From Mortierella alpina (Eukaryota; Mortierellomycota; Mortierellomycetes; Mortierellales; Mortierellaceae), in NCBI GenBank assembly GCA_029449245.1, contig JANATF010000007.1:496001-560000 (forward strand): a stretch of DNA of 64,000 nucleotides, read 5' to 3'. Below the pieces are notes generated by a model. The model saw nothing but the letters and a program-made list of their open reading frames with translations, did not search any database and was not told where the DNA came from. Position 1 is the stretch's first letter; each line of letters starts with the position of its first letter. Of this stretch, positions 43,201 to 55,800 are shown one piece after another. Position numbers and translations under genes: made by a program.

Positions 43201-45745
43201 ATCATACGATGTGCCCAGGATGCTGGGCTCGCGCTGATGGCGGGAATGGTGCAGTGGGCGCTCCTGAGCATAGTCATCCGAGAATCTGGATATATTGGAC
43301 GAAATGCTAGGTCTCCTCGCACGGCCGCCCCCGTTGCCACCATATTTCGTAGACGTTGCTGCCGCTTGCACAAGGGGTTGTCCTGGATTGATGATCGGTC
43401 GTGGAGTTCCATACGAACCAGAATGACTATCTGTTTGGGAATCTGCCAACTCTGGGTTCGACGACGTCGGCGATAGAGTGAATGATGTCCGGCGGTTATA
43501 GAGCAGACCATCAGGAGTTCTTCCCACGTCGAGCTGCTTTGTGTGATGCGAAGGATATCCTCGCAGACTGGGCGAGAGGTCCGGCACGGGGATTCTGATC
43601 TGGTTAGTGGACGTGGGGCCGTTTGGCTCTTGTGCTGTGGCTAGACCTTGCCTTCCTCCACTGTCCACGTACGCGTATCCTTGATGATTCGACCTAGTAT
43701 GTTTTGGTGTGGTAGGCAAGGCTGCTGACTGACTCGGATCCATGCTTTTGTTCTCGGTCTTTGTTCTTGCTGCAATAAGCGCCTCCGCCAGAGCCATACT
43801 AGGGTTGCTCAAGTCCGCAGGTCCTCGATCTGGTTCTACTGGTCGAGCTGCTGAAGGGCTATGGCTGTTGTTTTGGGGCAGCTTTCCTTGACCTTTCCCT
43901 GCTGATGACGCTGCTGATGATGTCGAAGCCGACGATGATGGCTTTCCTTTGGGGGCTGTTACTACCGTCTGCGTGGTCCTTGCAGGCGGTGACGGGAAGG
44001 GGTGGAATGCAGACTGCAGCGATGACAGACCCTGGTGGCTAAATAGGTGAATATACACGATAACGAAAAAGTGGATGCAACCGGCGTTGAGTTCTCTCGT
44101 GTTCAATACAACGTTCGGATACTGTTATACACATACCGCCCGCTAACAAAGTAAACAGACAAGGCTGGGAATCGGAAAAGGGAATAGGGCGGTAAATTTT
44201 TCAGGGATCGGCGGGAAGAAAGTACGAGGGGAAATGTCCAGCGCACAGTCATTCCACACTCAGTTACTGCAATGGCATCGTCTGGACGACGAGGGTGCAG
44301 GGTCAAAGGACTGGAAATCGAGGGTGAATGCTTCTTTTTGGGATGCATTGTATACACAAACAAATGCCGATGACCGCGACCCACTGGTAAAAAAAACACC
44401 CGCGCGTGCAGTGGAGAGTCTCAAGGACACAGACATAGCCGGAGACACAAATGCAGAGGCAAACGAGGAAGGATCATGCATGCTCAGCTGGGAAATGCGC
44501 ATAGAGTAGTAGAGTTCGTCTTGCTGGAAGTGTTGTTAATGCGCGCCTCCTGTGGTTCTCCTTGACTACCGCCTTTGTGTCTTCCTGCCTGGTCGCTGAA
44601 AAGATTGCGCTAGAGCCCTGGCGATGACGCTGCTCCGCTCCTTGTTTACTCTGAAGGCCGTGTTTGTTGCTTGCTGTTGACTCTTTTTTTTTCTTTTGTT
44701 TGCTTTCTGCAGTTCAAGCAGGCTCAATCTGGGAATAGAATCGGCGAGTGATTATCGATCCACGGCACTCCCCTTAGCCTTCCTCTCCACGAACAAGATA
44801 AACATGCTGACATGGCAGCAGGGGCGCATGGACTACTGATAGATCATGCGACGAACGTGACGAATAGAGTGGAGCAATGCAAGCGCACAGAAGAACACAA
44901 TGGTGGATTCCAAGCAGGACCAGGATCGCATAAATGGACAAAAAACGGTAAACACGAGAAGAGGGGAGCACCCTCCACAATGCGTTCGAGAACCAATGAG
45001 CTGTCAGCATGGCTGTCGTTCTGCCTTACCTGGACTTTGATCCGCCGTTCTCCAAGGTCCTGGGTAGATTGTTCACCTGCCGTGTATCCATGTTTCGATC
45101 ACGCATGTCCACCTCCTTGTCCTGACCCGCCTTTCCTTTCCCCTGCATCACGCCTTCCATCTCGTTTTCGAGCCCATCCGCGTGATCCTGTCTCCTGCTA
45201 CCTGCATGCCGGTCCTCTTCGTCGTCTTCCTCGTCCTCCTCCTCAATCAGAGATTCGGAAGGGAGAGAGGATAGACTGGCGCTGAATGCTGGAAGTCTCT
45301 TTGCGGCCGTCATTTTGAGTGATCCCGAATCTCGTCGTACCCGGTAGGCTGACGAGGTGCTGGCGAGGTCACCGAGCATTGTAGGCTCTTGCGAGAATGC
45401 GTCGAGATCCTCTTCGCTCCCGCTGCTGTACTGATACGAGCTCATTCCGTTGTCGTTGTGATGAAGACCATCGTCCCGGATCGATTGTGGTGAGCTCTGA
45501 GGCGGAGTGGCAAACGCCGACAGGCTCTGCTGTTTTGAATTGGCTAGACTCTGCAGCAACAGCGGTTGCGGTTGCTTGTGCGGGTGTCCAAGAGACGACG
45601 ATGGGTGCTTCTTGTGTCCAGCCACGCCATGGTTGTCCATGGAGGAAGCCGAGCTCTCTGCGCCTGCCTCGTATTCGTCCGAGGAGAGAGTTCCTCCGGA
45701 AGGGTGCCTGTAATGTGGCGTCTCCAGATAGGGCTCTGGATTCAT
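40282..45745 (-). CDS. Large coiled-coil protein, 1490 aa (two exons)
   Basis: Exon 1 (45745-45030, starting MNPEPYLETPHY) ends in phase 2 at GTAAGG. Exon 2 begins at 44038 after the acceptor CACCTATTTAG and restores frame exactly, giving a 991-bp intron, long for this genome. The first ~640 residues are Ser/Pro/Gln-rich and probably disordered. The rest is dense heptad coiled coil (for example EEIQTLQQELDHTLKVMHEY, LANKLRDRINALNIENKRLH, TAFRLAAEQRRAQ), ending AEAMKK. Long coiled coils with a disordered head are typical of cytoskeletal or microtubule-organising-centre scaffolds, but no specific family is recognised. No membrane segment or motor domain is seen. Confidence 0.75.
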
Positions 45746-46435
45746 GAACTCGGCTCAGTATTAATGATGGTTCACTTTTTTTAGGGTGTGCTCGTTGCTT
45801 TGGGTCACTGCAGGCCGAGAGTGGGGGGGTGAGCGTCGCAGTGCTGGGAATAGGAATGGTGTGGAAGGTGCACTGACGGTCGCGGACGTAGGAGTGTAAG
45901 TAGCCAGTGTGGAACTACGGACCCCGAAGATAATTGGAGGAGAATAAACGCATTAGTGAGTTTCGTGTCGATGGCACCGCTGCGGTGGTGGTCGTCCACC
46001 GCCGGCGGAGCGTGTTGGTGTAAGCGGACCCATACAGCACGGAGAGGCGTATCGGGGTTTCTCCGATGCCTGGTTGTTCATGTTCGCTTTGTTCTGTCTG
46101 TCTTTTGCCCCTTTTCCGCTCGCTCTTCTCTCTCTCTCCTCTCTTTTTTTTCAAGCTGGTCCCACAGCATGGTGTGGGCAAGAGTCAGGGCGGAGCACGG
46201 TACATGCGGCTTCGAGCGAAGGAGAAAGCAAGCGCAGAAGGATGGCTGGAGCAAACAAGAAGAGACGGTGCGGCTGACTTACACGAGAGAATGAAAGATC
46301 GTGTGGAGAATGGAGCAGCTCTGATTTCTCAGGCACAGAAGGACGGAGCTGGCTGCGCGGATGCAGGTGGATGCGCAGGGGCGATGGGGAGCGCGGGGTC
46401 CTGGGTATGGGTGGAGGGTGATGGCCACGATCAGC

Positions 46436-46487
46436 GGGTATGGGTATGGGTATGGGTATGGGTGTGGGTATGAGAGTGGGTATGGGT
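46436..46487. repeat. GGGTAT repeat tract, potential G-quadruplex
   Basis: Seven or more GGG runs are spaced by three bases (GGGTATGGGTATGGG...) on +. This spacing fits the G-quadruplex rule. It lies ~700 bp upstream of the minus-strand coiled-coil gene. It is not the common fungal telomere unit TTAGGG. Confidence 0.75.
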
Positions 46488-48422
46488 CGAGGCAGTGATG
46501 GTGATGGTGGTGGTGGTGGGCTGAGAAGTGTGAAAAAAAAAAGAAAAGACACTCAAAAAAAACAAGAGCATGGCAATGTTCAAATAGTTTTTTTTTTCTT
46601 TCTTTGTCCTTGGCCCCTTCTTTTCCCTTGGAGACACCCCTTCGCAGCCAGGTTCTCTCGCCTCTGCGCACCGGTGTGCGAGCGGCATCTGTAGCCATAT
46701 GGGGTCTCGTCTACCCTCGTGCTGGGCTGAACTCGATCCTCCCGACGAGCGACGCTGCGACGCTGCGCTCATCCATCCGATCATCAGACGCGTTCAGAAG
46801 GCAATGGCGGCCTGTTTCCTCACCACATGCATCCGTCGTTCTCTTTAGCACACCAACTGGACGCCTACCTCCTCCTCAACGGCTGTCCTCCCGACCGAGT
46901 ACCCCCCTGTTTAGCTTGGGTAAGGCATGCAGCGACATGCATCTCTCTCTCTCTCTCTCGCTTTGCTCCTCTCGCCCTGTCTTTTCCGCCGTTGACATGC
47001 CCAATCCTCTGGGATGTGCTATTCAATGATACGGTGTGAACTCAGACCCGTGCATTTATTTTTTAAAATCATTCAGACTCCTAGAACAGAATGAACCTTA
47101 TACGATGCACCTTTGCATGTATCCCACCTGCATCTGTTCAACGGACCTGATGATTATACGATTTTGCTCTCAATACTTAGTCCTCGTACTGAATACTCGC
47201 TCGTAAATAACAATCGTCTTGGCTTCAAGAGTGTCTCTTTTCCCAATTTTGATGCCTATACAAGGGATTATTGCCTTTAGCTGCCTTTGGCTCTCCATCT
47301 TGGCCATCACCACTCACAACATGACATGACAGCGACATCCACGTCCGCAACACTCCCAAACAAGAGATCCCGCCAAAAAAAACAAAATAAAAGTCTGCTG
47401 ATTAGTCGATATAGTGCATCGAGAAGAGCTTCATGAGCATCGGTCAAGACCCCATTCTTCCATAGTGTTCATTCCTGAGAGTCTCCACCGTCGACCTATA
47501 ATGTGAGACCGTGCATAAAAAAGCCGCTTTCTTCGTAGCAACAGTCGCAACCAAGAGACCCTGTCGGTGATATTTTCGCAAGGTACCGTTCAGGTTCAGA
47601 CAGGACTGGCTCTCCTGAAGCTCCCACTCCTGCACAGAATAAAAAAAGAAGTGTTTCGAAAGGGCATATGCCCTGCAATAATATGTCATGAAGTGCGTGC
47701 CGTTGAATTTGAGCAGGTAGGCGGGGTGAACGACAATACTGCATCAAAAGAAGCAGCAGTAACAGTAAAACGCATCTTTTTTTTTCTTGAAACGCAGTAA
47801 GAAAAAGAGGAAAAATGAGCATGTTCATCTGAGCAAACTGAGCAATTCAGTAACTTTAGAACGGCACTCCATTGACTTCCAGTTTGCCGAACGAACCACC
47901 ACAAGAAGAGGGTAAGGAAGGTCATCTTCAGTGTGCTGCACTGTGATGAATTACTCATGCATAGGAAATCATCGAGCAGCTACGGCGAGCAAATGTGATC
48001 CAATCTATCTTCGCCGCTGAATCCACTTGACGCTAACTTTAGTGTGCAGTACGGTGCAGCTTGGAGAGCGAGTGCGGAGGTTGCAAAAGGGCAAGAGGTT
48101 GTATGATCGGATAGAGTCGCACACATGATAACGGAATATTCTCATCCACTATATGGCCTCCCATGTGTCATTTTGGCCATGTCAAAGGCGAGCTGACCAC
48201 GACATATACATATATCTATGGCTAAGAAGCGTTCATTTCAGAACTACTTGCCACATGCCGAGCCAGTGTTATGATGATCGATGGGGTGCATGCGGAACAC
48301 GAGGTGGGACAAATGAAATGCCCATATACTCAAACTTCCGTGCCGTGCCGCCCTCTTTTTGCACCTGAGCTACCATGGGTAGGAGTCAAAGTGAAGACAC
48401 AATCGGCCGGTGATTTGAGTCT

Positions 48423-48830
48423 CTTTTTATTCGCGTTCTGCTTAACCGAAAGACCCCAGACCTACCAACAGATATACATCTCGCTGTTCACCTACCTATT
48501 CACCTACTGCTTCCACTCGGACTTTGTCAAGACCTACCTCACTGCGGGACTTCAGACGGCAGGCGCCCTCATCAAAACCTCATCACAGGCTCTGTCTTAC
48601 ACACCTTCGCTTCCAAGGATCTCTTGCGCCAGATGGGCTCCACTCTGTCAATCCCCGCCGTCTCGTCCCCGCCGCATGGATCGTCAACAACTGCAATGTC
48701 CTCAGCGAACTCCACTTCATGGTCAACCAATTCAAACACCACTTCAACGTCGACAACTAGGATATTGACACCGCCGGTTTACTCACCAAGACCGTGACCC
48801 CAGCAAATCGCTAAGCAGAGACAGTGCCTT
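48423..48830 (+). pseudogene. Possible MULE-type transposase core fragment
   Basis: A frame reading FLFAFCLTERPQTYQQIYIS then LFTYLFTYC resembles the stretch before the second catalytic Asp in MULE transposases (x-LT-x(3)-Y-x(2)-LF). The following RDFRRQAPSS/AGALIKTSSQ text is split between two frames, as expected for a shifted DFE-x-A motif. A stop interrupts the downstream frame at 48758-48760. The assignment is tentative. Confidence 0.25.
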
Positions 48831-49415
48831 GCACGCGAGTCAAGCCAAATGTGGGATACAGTGGGGAACCGATGGCGCGAGCGAACACTGAGAGCTATAC
48901 AAAGCTGCCCGCGATCTGACCAACGGTGTGGTTCAACTCGGCAGACCCAGCACAAAGTGATCAGCGATTGACACGGCTAGCAGATTTTTACAAGTTGTTG
49001 TACCCGAGTTGGATCATCGCCTTTTATCTGTATCGCTTCTCTTGTCCATCGTCCTATTGTTGCGGCTGTCTCTGTTGGTGACAATGGGTGGCAGGAGGTG
49101 GACACAGCACGTAGACGTTGTCATGTCGGTCCGTGCATTCGTAAGCCGTTGTAGAAACAGACTAAACTATTATAATCTGCTGGCATGAAGTTACGCTCGC
49201 GCGTGCTAAACTCTTTGGTTCTGCTGAATAAAAATAGTACCTAGTTACAGAGAAGAATGCGATGCTGCTTTATGCCAACTTTGATTTTCAGGTGAGAAAG
49301 GTAAATTAAAAAGTCTGTGAGAGAACGAAGAGAGCGAGAGGAAGCTATGTGCAATATTCAAAAGGGACGGTGTCAAAGGGACAAAAAAAAAGAGGGTTCG
49401 TTGTGTTGCTCCATT

Positions 49416-52006
49416 CTAAACTGTGTCCAAGTCCAGCAAATCCTCCAGATACTCCTCCTCATCCACAGTTGTTATCCGTGGATTCGGTCCTACCGATGTT
49501 GCAGAGGTTGTACGACTTGGTGTTGTTGAAGTCGCTGGGACCGCGGATGAAGATGAAGATGCTGTCAAGTAATTGCTGTCATTTAAACTATCCGTACCCG
49601 CCATCGCATCCTGATATGAATTTCCCAGATCGCCATAGCCGTTCGTGTCTAGAGATAAATAATAATGATACCCAACCAGGCAAAGTCAGCAAAATATGTT
49701 TCCTTTTTCTCAACGCGGACAGCGAAAACTACATGCTATCCCTCCTAATGGGACACCATGAAAGCATGTAGGTCTTACCATAAGAGTTAGCCAAGGAGAG
49801 GTACGTATCGTCATCAAAGTCAAAGTTGTCGACATTGAGTCCATGCTGCCTTAAGGCTTCAATGCTCCGCTCCAGCTGTTCCATCTCTTGCGTAATTTGG
49901 TCCACACCTTTGGCAACAGATAAACCCGCCTGGGTCTGCACAAAGGCTGGTGGTAATGATGCTAGTGCTGGTGCTGTGCTCAGTGTCATATTGTTGCCTG
50001 CACCGCTGCTGCTATTGTTGTGGCTATTGGCCGTCGAGATGGAGCGGAGCATATCATGATGTGCAGGTGAGAGAACAGCATTGGGAAGAAGAGCTGTCGT
50101 TTGCATAGAGAGTGTGGAAGGGTCAAACTTGAAGGGCGCTCCAGGTAAATTGAAAATATTGGCCACGTTGTTCGGGTTGGCGTAATTGAGGCTAGGGAAA
50201 GACGCCAGGTACTCTGGCAAATTTGGGACGGCAGAAGTTGCGGCCGAAACTGTGGGAAGCGGTGGAAGTCCCCTTCCAGTAGAGGTATCCTTCTTGGGTA
50301 CTGCTGATGACACTGGCTTTTGCCCCTGCTGCTTTGAGTTCGCCTGCGTGGTGGCTAAAACAAACATATATGATATATGGATGTACGTGATTACATTAGC
50401 ATAGCTCAAAGGTCATTTTTTGGTGCTTCAGCTCTTGACGAGTCATGGCGAAACACACAAGCAGCAAAAACATAAGGGCATTCTTACCTGGTGTCTTCTT
50501 GTTGTTAGGCGCAAGGTTGATAACTCTAGCTCCCTCGTCATTGCTGTCCCGTTTCCTCTTGTAACCACTCATCAAATTCTCGGCTTCCTCATCTTCTTCT
50601 TCCTCTTCCTCCTCCACTAGTCGCATGCCATCATCCAAACTCGAAGAAGGATCATCACCATTGTCCCCGTCTGTGATGGTTAACCGCGGTTTTTTGCTCG
50701 GTACGATCGCCCTCTTTTTCTCGCCCGAAAAGACACTTGCCAAGAACCGCAGAATTTTGTCAATGGTGTCCTGTTGTCGCTGATGACGCTCCCTGGCTGC
50801 AATCGACTCCTGCCACAGCGACTGGTGGTCTCGCTCAATGTTTTTAAGGTCGCTAGAGATAGCAACCTGGTGACGCTTGATAGCGCTGACTTCCTGCAAG
50901 ATATGGTTTAAATCCATGGTGAGTGCGTCCTTGTCCTCATTGCCCGCGGTGGCCTTTTTACGCGAGACCAAGTACAGCAGGTCGGGCTGGTTCCTCTGAA
51001 AGTGCGGATTGCTGAACTCCCATTGCTCCGTGTCGGCATCCGGCAACAGAACGCCTTGCTGGAGGTGGGGCACCTTGTGGAATCCATACATATTCAGCTG
51101 ACGGACAAATGACGAGAAGTTGTTGTGCTTGAAGAACTTTGGCAGCACCACCTTGGCAAATTCGACGTGGTTCAAGACTATTGGGCCGTGCATATTAGAG
51201 TCAAAACAGGGTTGGTAAAAGGGTTAATAACTTGGGCTAGTGCTAGCGGACATCCAGTGCCATGAGAACAGCCTGGCTTTTACCAAGAAAGGACTGTCCG
51301 TTGTCAGACCACTTGATGAGGTTATTGGATCCAGCATCGCCCACCATCCTACACGCAAGACAAAAATCATTGTGTCAAAGTCCAGATATACAACAACTGC
51401 AGCTTGAGAGGCTTGAGATCTCACAGAAAGGTGTTCTTTTTCTTACTTGTATAGCTTCGTCAAGAACGCTGCCACGTTTCCTCGAGCCCCGTTGGTCTGC
51501 CGGGTCAATGGCTGCAATGACTGTGAGGTGGGAGAATGTGCTCCAGTAGAGTTGGTACCGTTGCTGTTGGCGCCGTAAGATGTCTGTGCCAAGGCGTCCG
51601 CAGTGGCTGAGCTAGGCACAAGACCAGAGAGCAGAGCCAAGGTCGCTTCTGAGGCCAGTCCATTGGTATGTTGCTGGTGGGGGTAGAGCTGTTGTTGTTG
51701 CTGCAATCCTTGGGCAGTGTTTATCAGAGCCAGGGCTGACCTAGCGGAGGGACTCATGGTATCCGCTGCGCTGCCACTAAAGTCCATACGGTCGCTGCCA
51801 TGCGAGGACATGTAGGACGGTGTTTCAGTGCCTGGGGTGGTAATGATAGGGTTGATAGTGCCGTTGGCGGTGTTGCTGCTGGTGTGGAGGTCGTCCAGGG
51901 TCAGCGAGAGCGGACTCTTGGCCGATAGCTCGAAGATGCGTGGATTGGTCGAACATGGAATGATGGGGCTGTCTGGGGCGTTGCCGTTGTCGGTGGAGAA
52001 CATCAT
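49416..52006 (-). CDS. Heat-shock transcription factor (HSF family)
   Basis: Starts at 52006; exon 1 ends at 51447 in phase 2 and continues as K-MVGDAGSNNLIKWSDNGQSF. The HSF DNA-binding domain spans three exons: FLTKLYK, the above, then FAKVVLPKFFKHNNFSSFVR, QLNMYGFHKV and EFSNPHFQRNQPDLL. A coiled-coil oligomerisation region follows (VSAIKRHQVAISSDLKNIER). A basic KKPRL block and YKRKR may serve nuclear import. The C-terminal half has an HR-C-like EMEQLERSIEALRQHGLN next to an acidic FDFDDDTYLSLA, and the protein ends DEEEYLEDLLDLDTV, an activation-domain-like tail. Family proteins trimerise on nGAAn repeats to activate chaperone genes. Upstream lies a GGTCAA array. Confidence 0.85.
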
Positions 52007-52230
52007 TCAGGAGCGGTGTGAGTGTGGGTCGAGGCTCCTCTTGGTACCTGGGATGCAGATGGTGGTTGAGAGCAAGGAGAGTGATTGCGTGGGATGGGTG
52101 TGAAGAATGTCAAGCTGACATGTAACTGTGACGGCTTGCACCGCCGTAGTCCGCGAGATTGGAGTATTTGTGCACAGGCAATTGGGTTATGTAGAGGACC
52201 TTGCAGGTAGGAATTTTAATAGACCACCCT

Positions 52231-52640
52231 TTGGTCAAAGGGTCAATTGACCAGAGAACCTTGCTAGTTAATCGGTTAAAAAGTCAGGTCAACTTTTTGG
52301 TCAAATGTCGGTCAACAAGGTCGGTCAACGCCAATGAGTCAATGGGCGAATGGGTAATTGGTCAACCGATTTGACAAGTCAACTGGGTTAACCAGCCAAG
52401 TGGGTCAAGTCAACCGGGTTAACCACATTGATGACTGAAGACTTCTGGCGCCGTGCCTGGCCAGATACACGTCGGTCAACTGGTCAACTGGTCTAATGGT
52501 CAAGGGTCAACTGGGTAGCTTGTTAAATGATCATGTGGTCAAATGGTCTAACGGTCAACTGGTGGTTAAAAAATAATGGTCAATGACCAGCAACAGAGCT
52601 GGTCAACTTTTTAACTCGATCAACTAGTTAACTCAGTCAA
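52231..52640. repeat. Degenerate GGTCAA array, at least 16 exact hexamers
   Basis: Sixteen exact GGTCAA words, all in + orientation, occur in about 400 bp, with one TTGACC and about five further GTCAA words. Many extend to GGTCAACTGG or CCGGGTTAACC. Spacing is irregular, so it is not a simple tandem repeat. It lies 225-635 bp upstream of the HSF start codon and downstream of the channel gene. Confidence 0.85.
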
Positions 52641-52805
52641 AAAGAAGTCGGTTGGAATCCCTACTTGCAAGATGTCAGCAGAGACCGGGTCCTTGCTCCC
52701 ATCTCTTTCTGGATACACAAACGACATGCTCCTTTGAAAGATAACACAGGTGGAATACACTTTCAATGTTGAAAGACTGCAATGCCATGAGGCGTCTTTC
52801 TGCTA

Positions 52806-55800
52806 CTAAGAAGAGAGGTGAGAACGCAATAAATTCTTTAGCTCTTGGAGCTGCTCCTGTGCCCTTGCTTCCTGGTGTCCAACTTGCTGCTCTAGATCTC
52901 GTGCGCGTTGCTCATCTTGCTGCGATAGCTGCTTCTGCAGAGTCTCAACTTGACTTTTGAGCTCTTCGATGGCAATCACGGACGCGTCGGCGGTCTTCCC
53001 AAAACCATACTTCTTGCAGTACTCGTCCACCTTGTCCGTTGTACTTGTATAATAGATCTCATTTGGGAACCAGTCGAATGTGTCTCGGATACCTGGGATG
53101 TGGTAGGACAGATTCTCCGCTGATGATATACCGCAACCGGGACCCAATCCACACCAACCGCCAGTCATCATCACCCTTATCGAAGGCCTTGTTAATCAGT
53201 GCTGCAGAAAGAAAGAAAGGTAAGTCAGCCTTGTCACCAGCAGAACATCAATGCCATGACCCTCAAAACAATAAGAAACGCGTCTCTGACAAGCTCGAGT
53301 AGTTTGAGCCTTACCTATGAGCACATTCATCATCAGGATGAGCCTGAAGAAGTAGAATATCGCCAGCATCACGTGGAGCGACCAGTTCTCTTCACCGTCG
53401 AGCTCTGAGCTGACCGGATCGTATCGTGCGCTCTAGTACAAGGAAGTGTGGGTTCAGTGATTACATTTATAAGTATTATAAGGACACCAATACACATCCG
53501 AGCACTGGGTTACCATGAAGAAATATGTCGCAGACAGTGCTTTCATAAAGTGGCCAGAGAACTGCGTGGGTGGGTCATCGCACCCCTCGAATGGACAGGA
53601 CCGCAGCAGATGCAGCGTTGCAAATGTGAATGCGAAGATGCCGCCCGCAAATATGAAAAAGAACACGCGCATCTCAAACACGGCTTCCTGGATGATCGTC
53701 ACGTACTTGCACACGCTCTTGTTAATCCGGAGCTCAAACAGCTAAATATGCATCAATTGTGTGAACGCGTTAGTATTGGTGGGAACTTCAGTAGACGGTC
53801 TTGCGTTTGCGATTCGGATCAGAAAAGCGTCGTACAAAGTGCAGAAATATCACCAAAAGTAAGAAGCTGAGGAGGGTCGTGTTGCCGGAGGAGTCATTGT
53901 GATATATAACAACCAGTTGCTGGATACTAGTAATCATCGAAAGTCCGAAAGCGAGGATATCGAGGAAGTTGTAGCGCCATCTACGTGACATTCAGCAAAG
54001 GCACAATTTTGTGAACAACCCTTAGCGACTGCAATCATGCATATGATGTTTCCGTTTCCATCACACCAGGTGGCATACTTAGTGTACCGAGACAATTTTC
54101 AGATACTGCCTGCACGATCTCAAGCCACAAGAAGGCTGCCGCCATGGCGAGGATCGCCACAAATACTCCTGCGAGTTCGCTGGGCTTGTCGTAGTACACC
54201 TGCATCAGCGATGCAATCACCACCAAGGAATAGAAGCAGCACTGGAAAACGAACCGCACAAGCCAGTATGTAAATCCGATAGTGTTCCTATACATGTAGC
54301 CACATAGAGGAGTGATGTTAGATGTACTACCTGCACCAAAGTGCAGTTCAAGAGCTAAATTTCAGGCGGATCAGTTAATGCCACAAACTCCCTGCGCCAT
54401 ATACCATTTGTAGGAAACTAATGCGGCGATGGCAGGGTTATCAAAGTACTCGATATTGAAACCATGGCATTCGACAAAGCGGTGGGATCTGAGCAGAATT
54501 TTGAGCCGTATCCAGTGATGCAGGATTCTCCACCAGGTCATCTTCTTGTTAGAAGAGAAGATGTCCCTATCTCTATCTTTCGAGGAACGACGCGAGGTCT
54601 TGTCGTCGGTGTAGCGCCAGAGGGCGTCGAAGGAAGCCACAAAGATTAGACGGCTAAAATTGTCATTGTCGGGATCTGGATTGGCAGGAGGCCCATGGAG
54701 TTGCATGATCGGGTCTTCGATCGCATGTAACGGTTTCTTGGCTGACTTCCGAAATTGCAGCCCCAAATGCGGTATTGGTGCCAAGGAGAGATGTCCCATG
54801 ATAAAACGCGTCTTGCGGATCGGGACAAAAGCGATGTGGTTAAGGTAACCTTGAGCCTCTACCGGTAACAGAGTCATGACCTGCTGCAAAGACGTAAAGA
54901 GTGGCGACAGGAATGTGATGTTGTTGGATGTTTTGGCGTGTGTGACGCAGTAGTTCATGATGACCTTGGCAAGACGGTTGGCAGCGGGGTGCAGCACGGC
55001 AATTTGGAGGATGAGGGCGAGCGGATCGAATTCACTGGCTGGACGTACAACTGGGATCCAAGTAACACGATCAACAGGAAGAAGGTCTGAGATCAACGCC
55101 TCTAGATGAGCTCGGTTTTTCAGAGTCCATGCACGGCACAGTGCGACAAGACATGACCTTGGGTTTTTAGACGAAGGTCTGACGTACGGTTCTAGGTACC
55201 GAATGACCTCGTGCTTGGTGTTCAGATTTCCATGCCTATAGACAGGTATCAGGCCAGTAACACCCTGTGCCAGTCGCTCTTCCTCGGCGAGGGAGAGGAA
55301 GTCTTTGCGCGAAACCGGAAAAGTGATAGTTACGGTGCTGCCGCTTTCTGTTTGTTTCTCACGAGTTTCCGCCCCGTCCTTTAGCCAGCTGATCGGCTTC
55401 AGGATCAGTTTAAAGTTACCGCCATGCTCGCACGTATACGCCACGACCTCCGCGTGGATCCATGTCCTTGAGTTGGATATCTCATTCACATCCTGAATTT
55501 TCCAAATGAAAACAAGCTTACAGGATTTCGCGACTTCTGAGAGCCTCCAGACATGCAAGAACTTGTTACTGAGAATGAATAGCTGACTCGATTCCTTGTC
55601 GTAGTAATATTTTCTGAACGCGCTTGTTTTTCCACCGTCGATTAGATATCCATCAGACGCATTCTTGTTGCTCGAATTTGTGAAGATCCGAAAAATGGTA
55701 TAACTGAATATCCCTTCACCATCTCGCCATCCCTCGGGGCGCGGGTAGGATAGCTTCTCGGTGAATACAACTGATCTCCATTTGCAAGTGCGGTGAGTTC

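Larger units (their letters stand above)
45746..49415. other. Intergenic, 3.7 kb, with G-rich tract and a possible transposase fragment
   Basis: Holds a GGGTAT-rich tract at 46436-46487 and CT runs near 46130 and 46945. Protein-like but broken sequence lies at 48.4-48.8 kb and is listed separately. A minus-strand frame at 47686-47958 has a hydrophobic N-terminal region but no supporting context. Confidence 0.4.

Noticed and set aside
47444-47958. Overlapping minus-strand frames with hydrophobic starts
   Set aside because: The poly-Leu part comes from a CAGCAG/GTAACAG run and no gene context supports secretion or a membrane protein.
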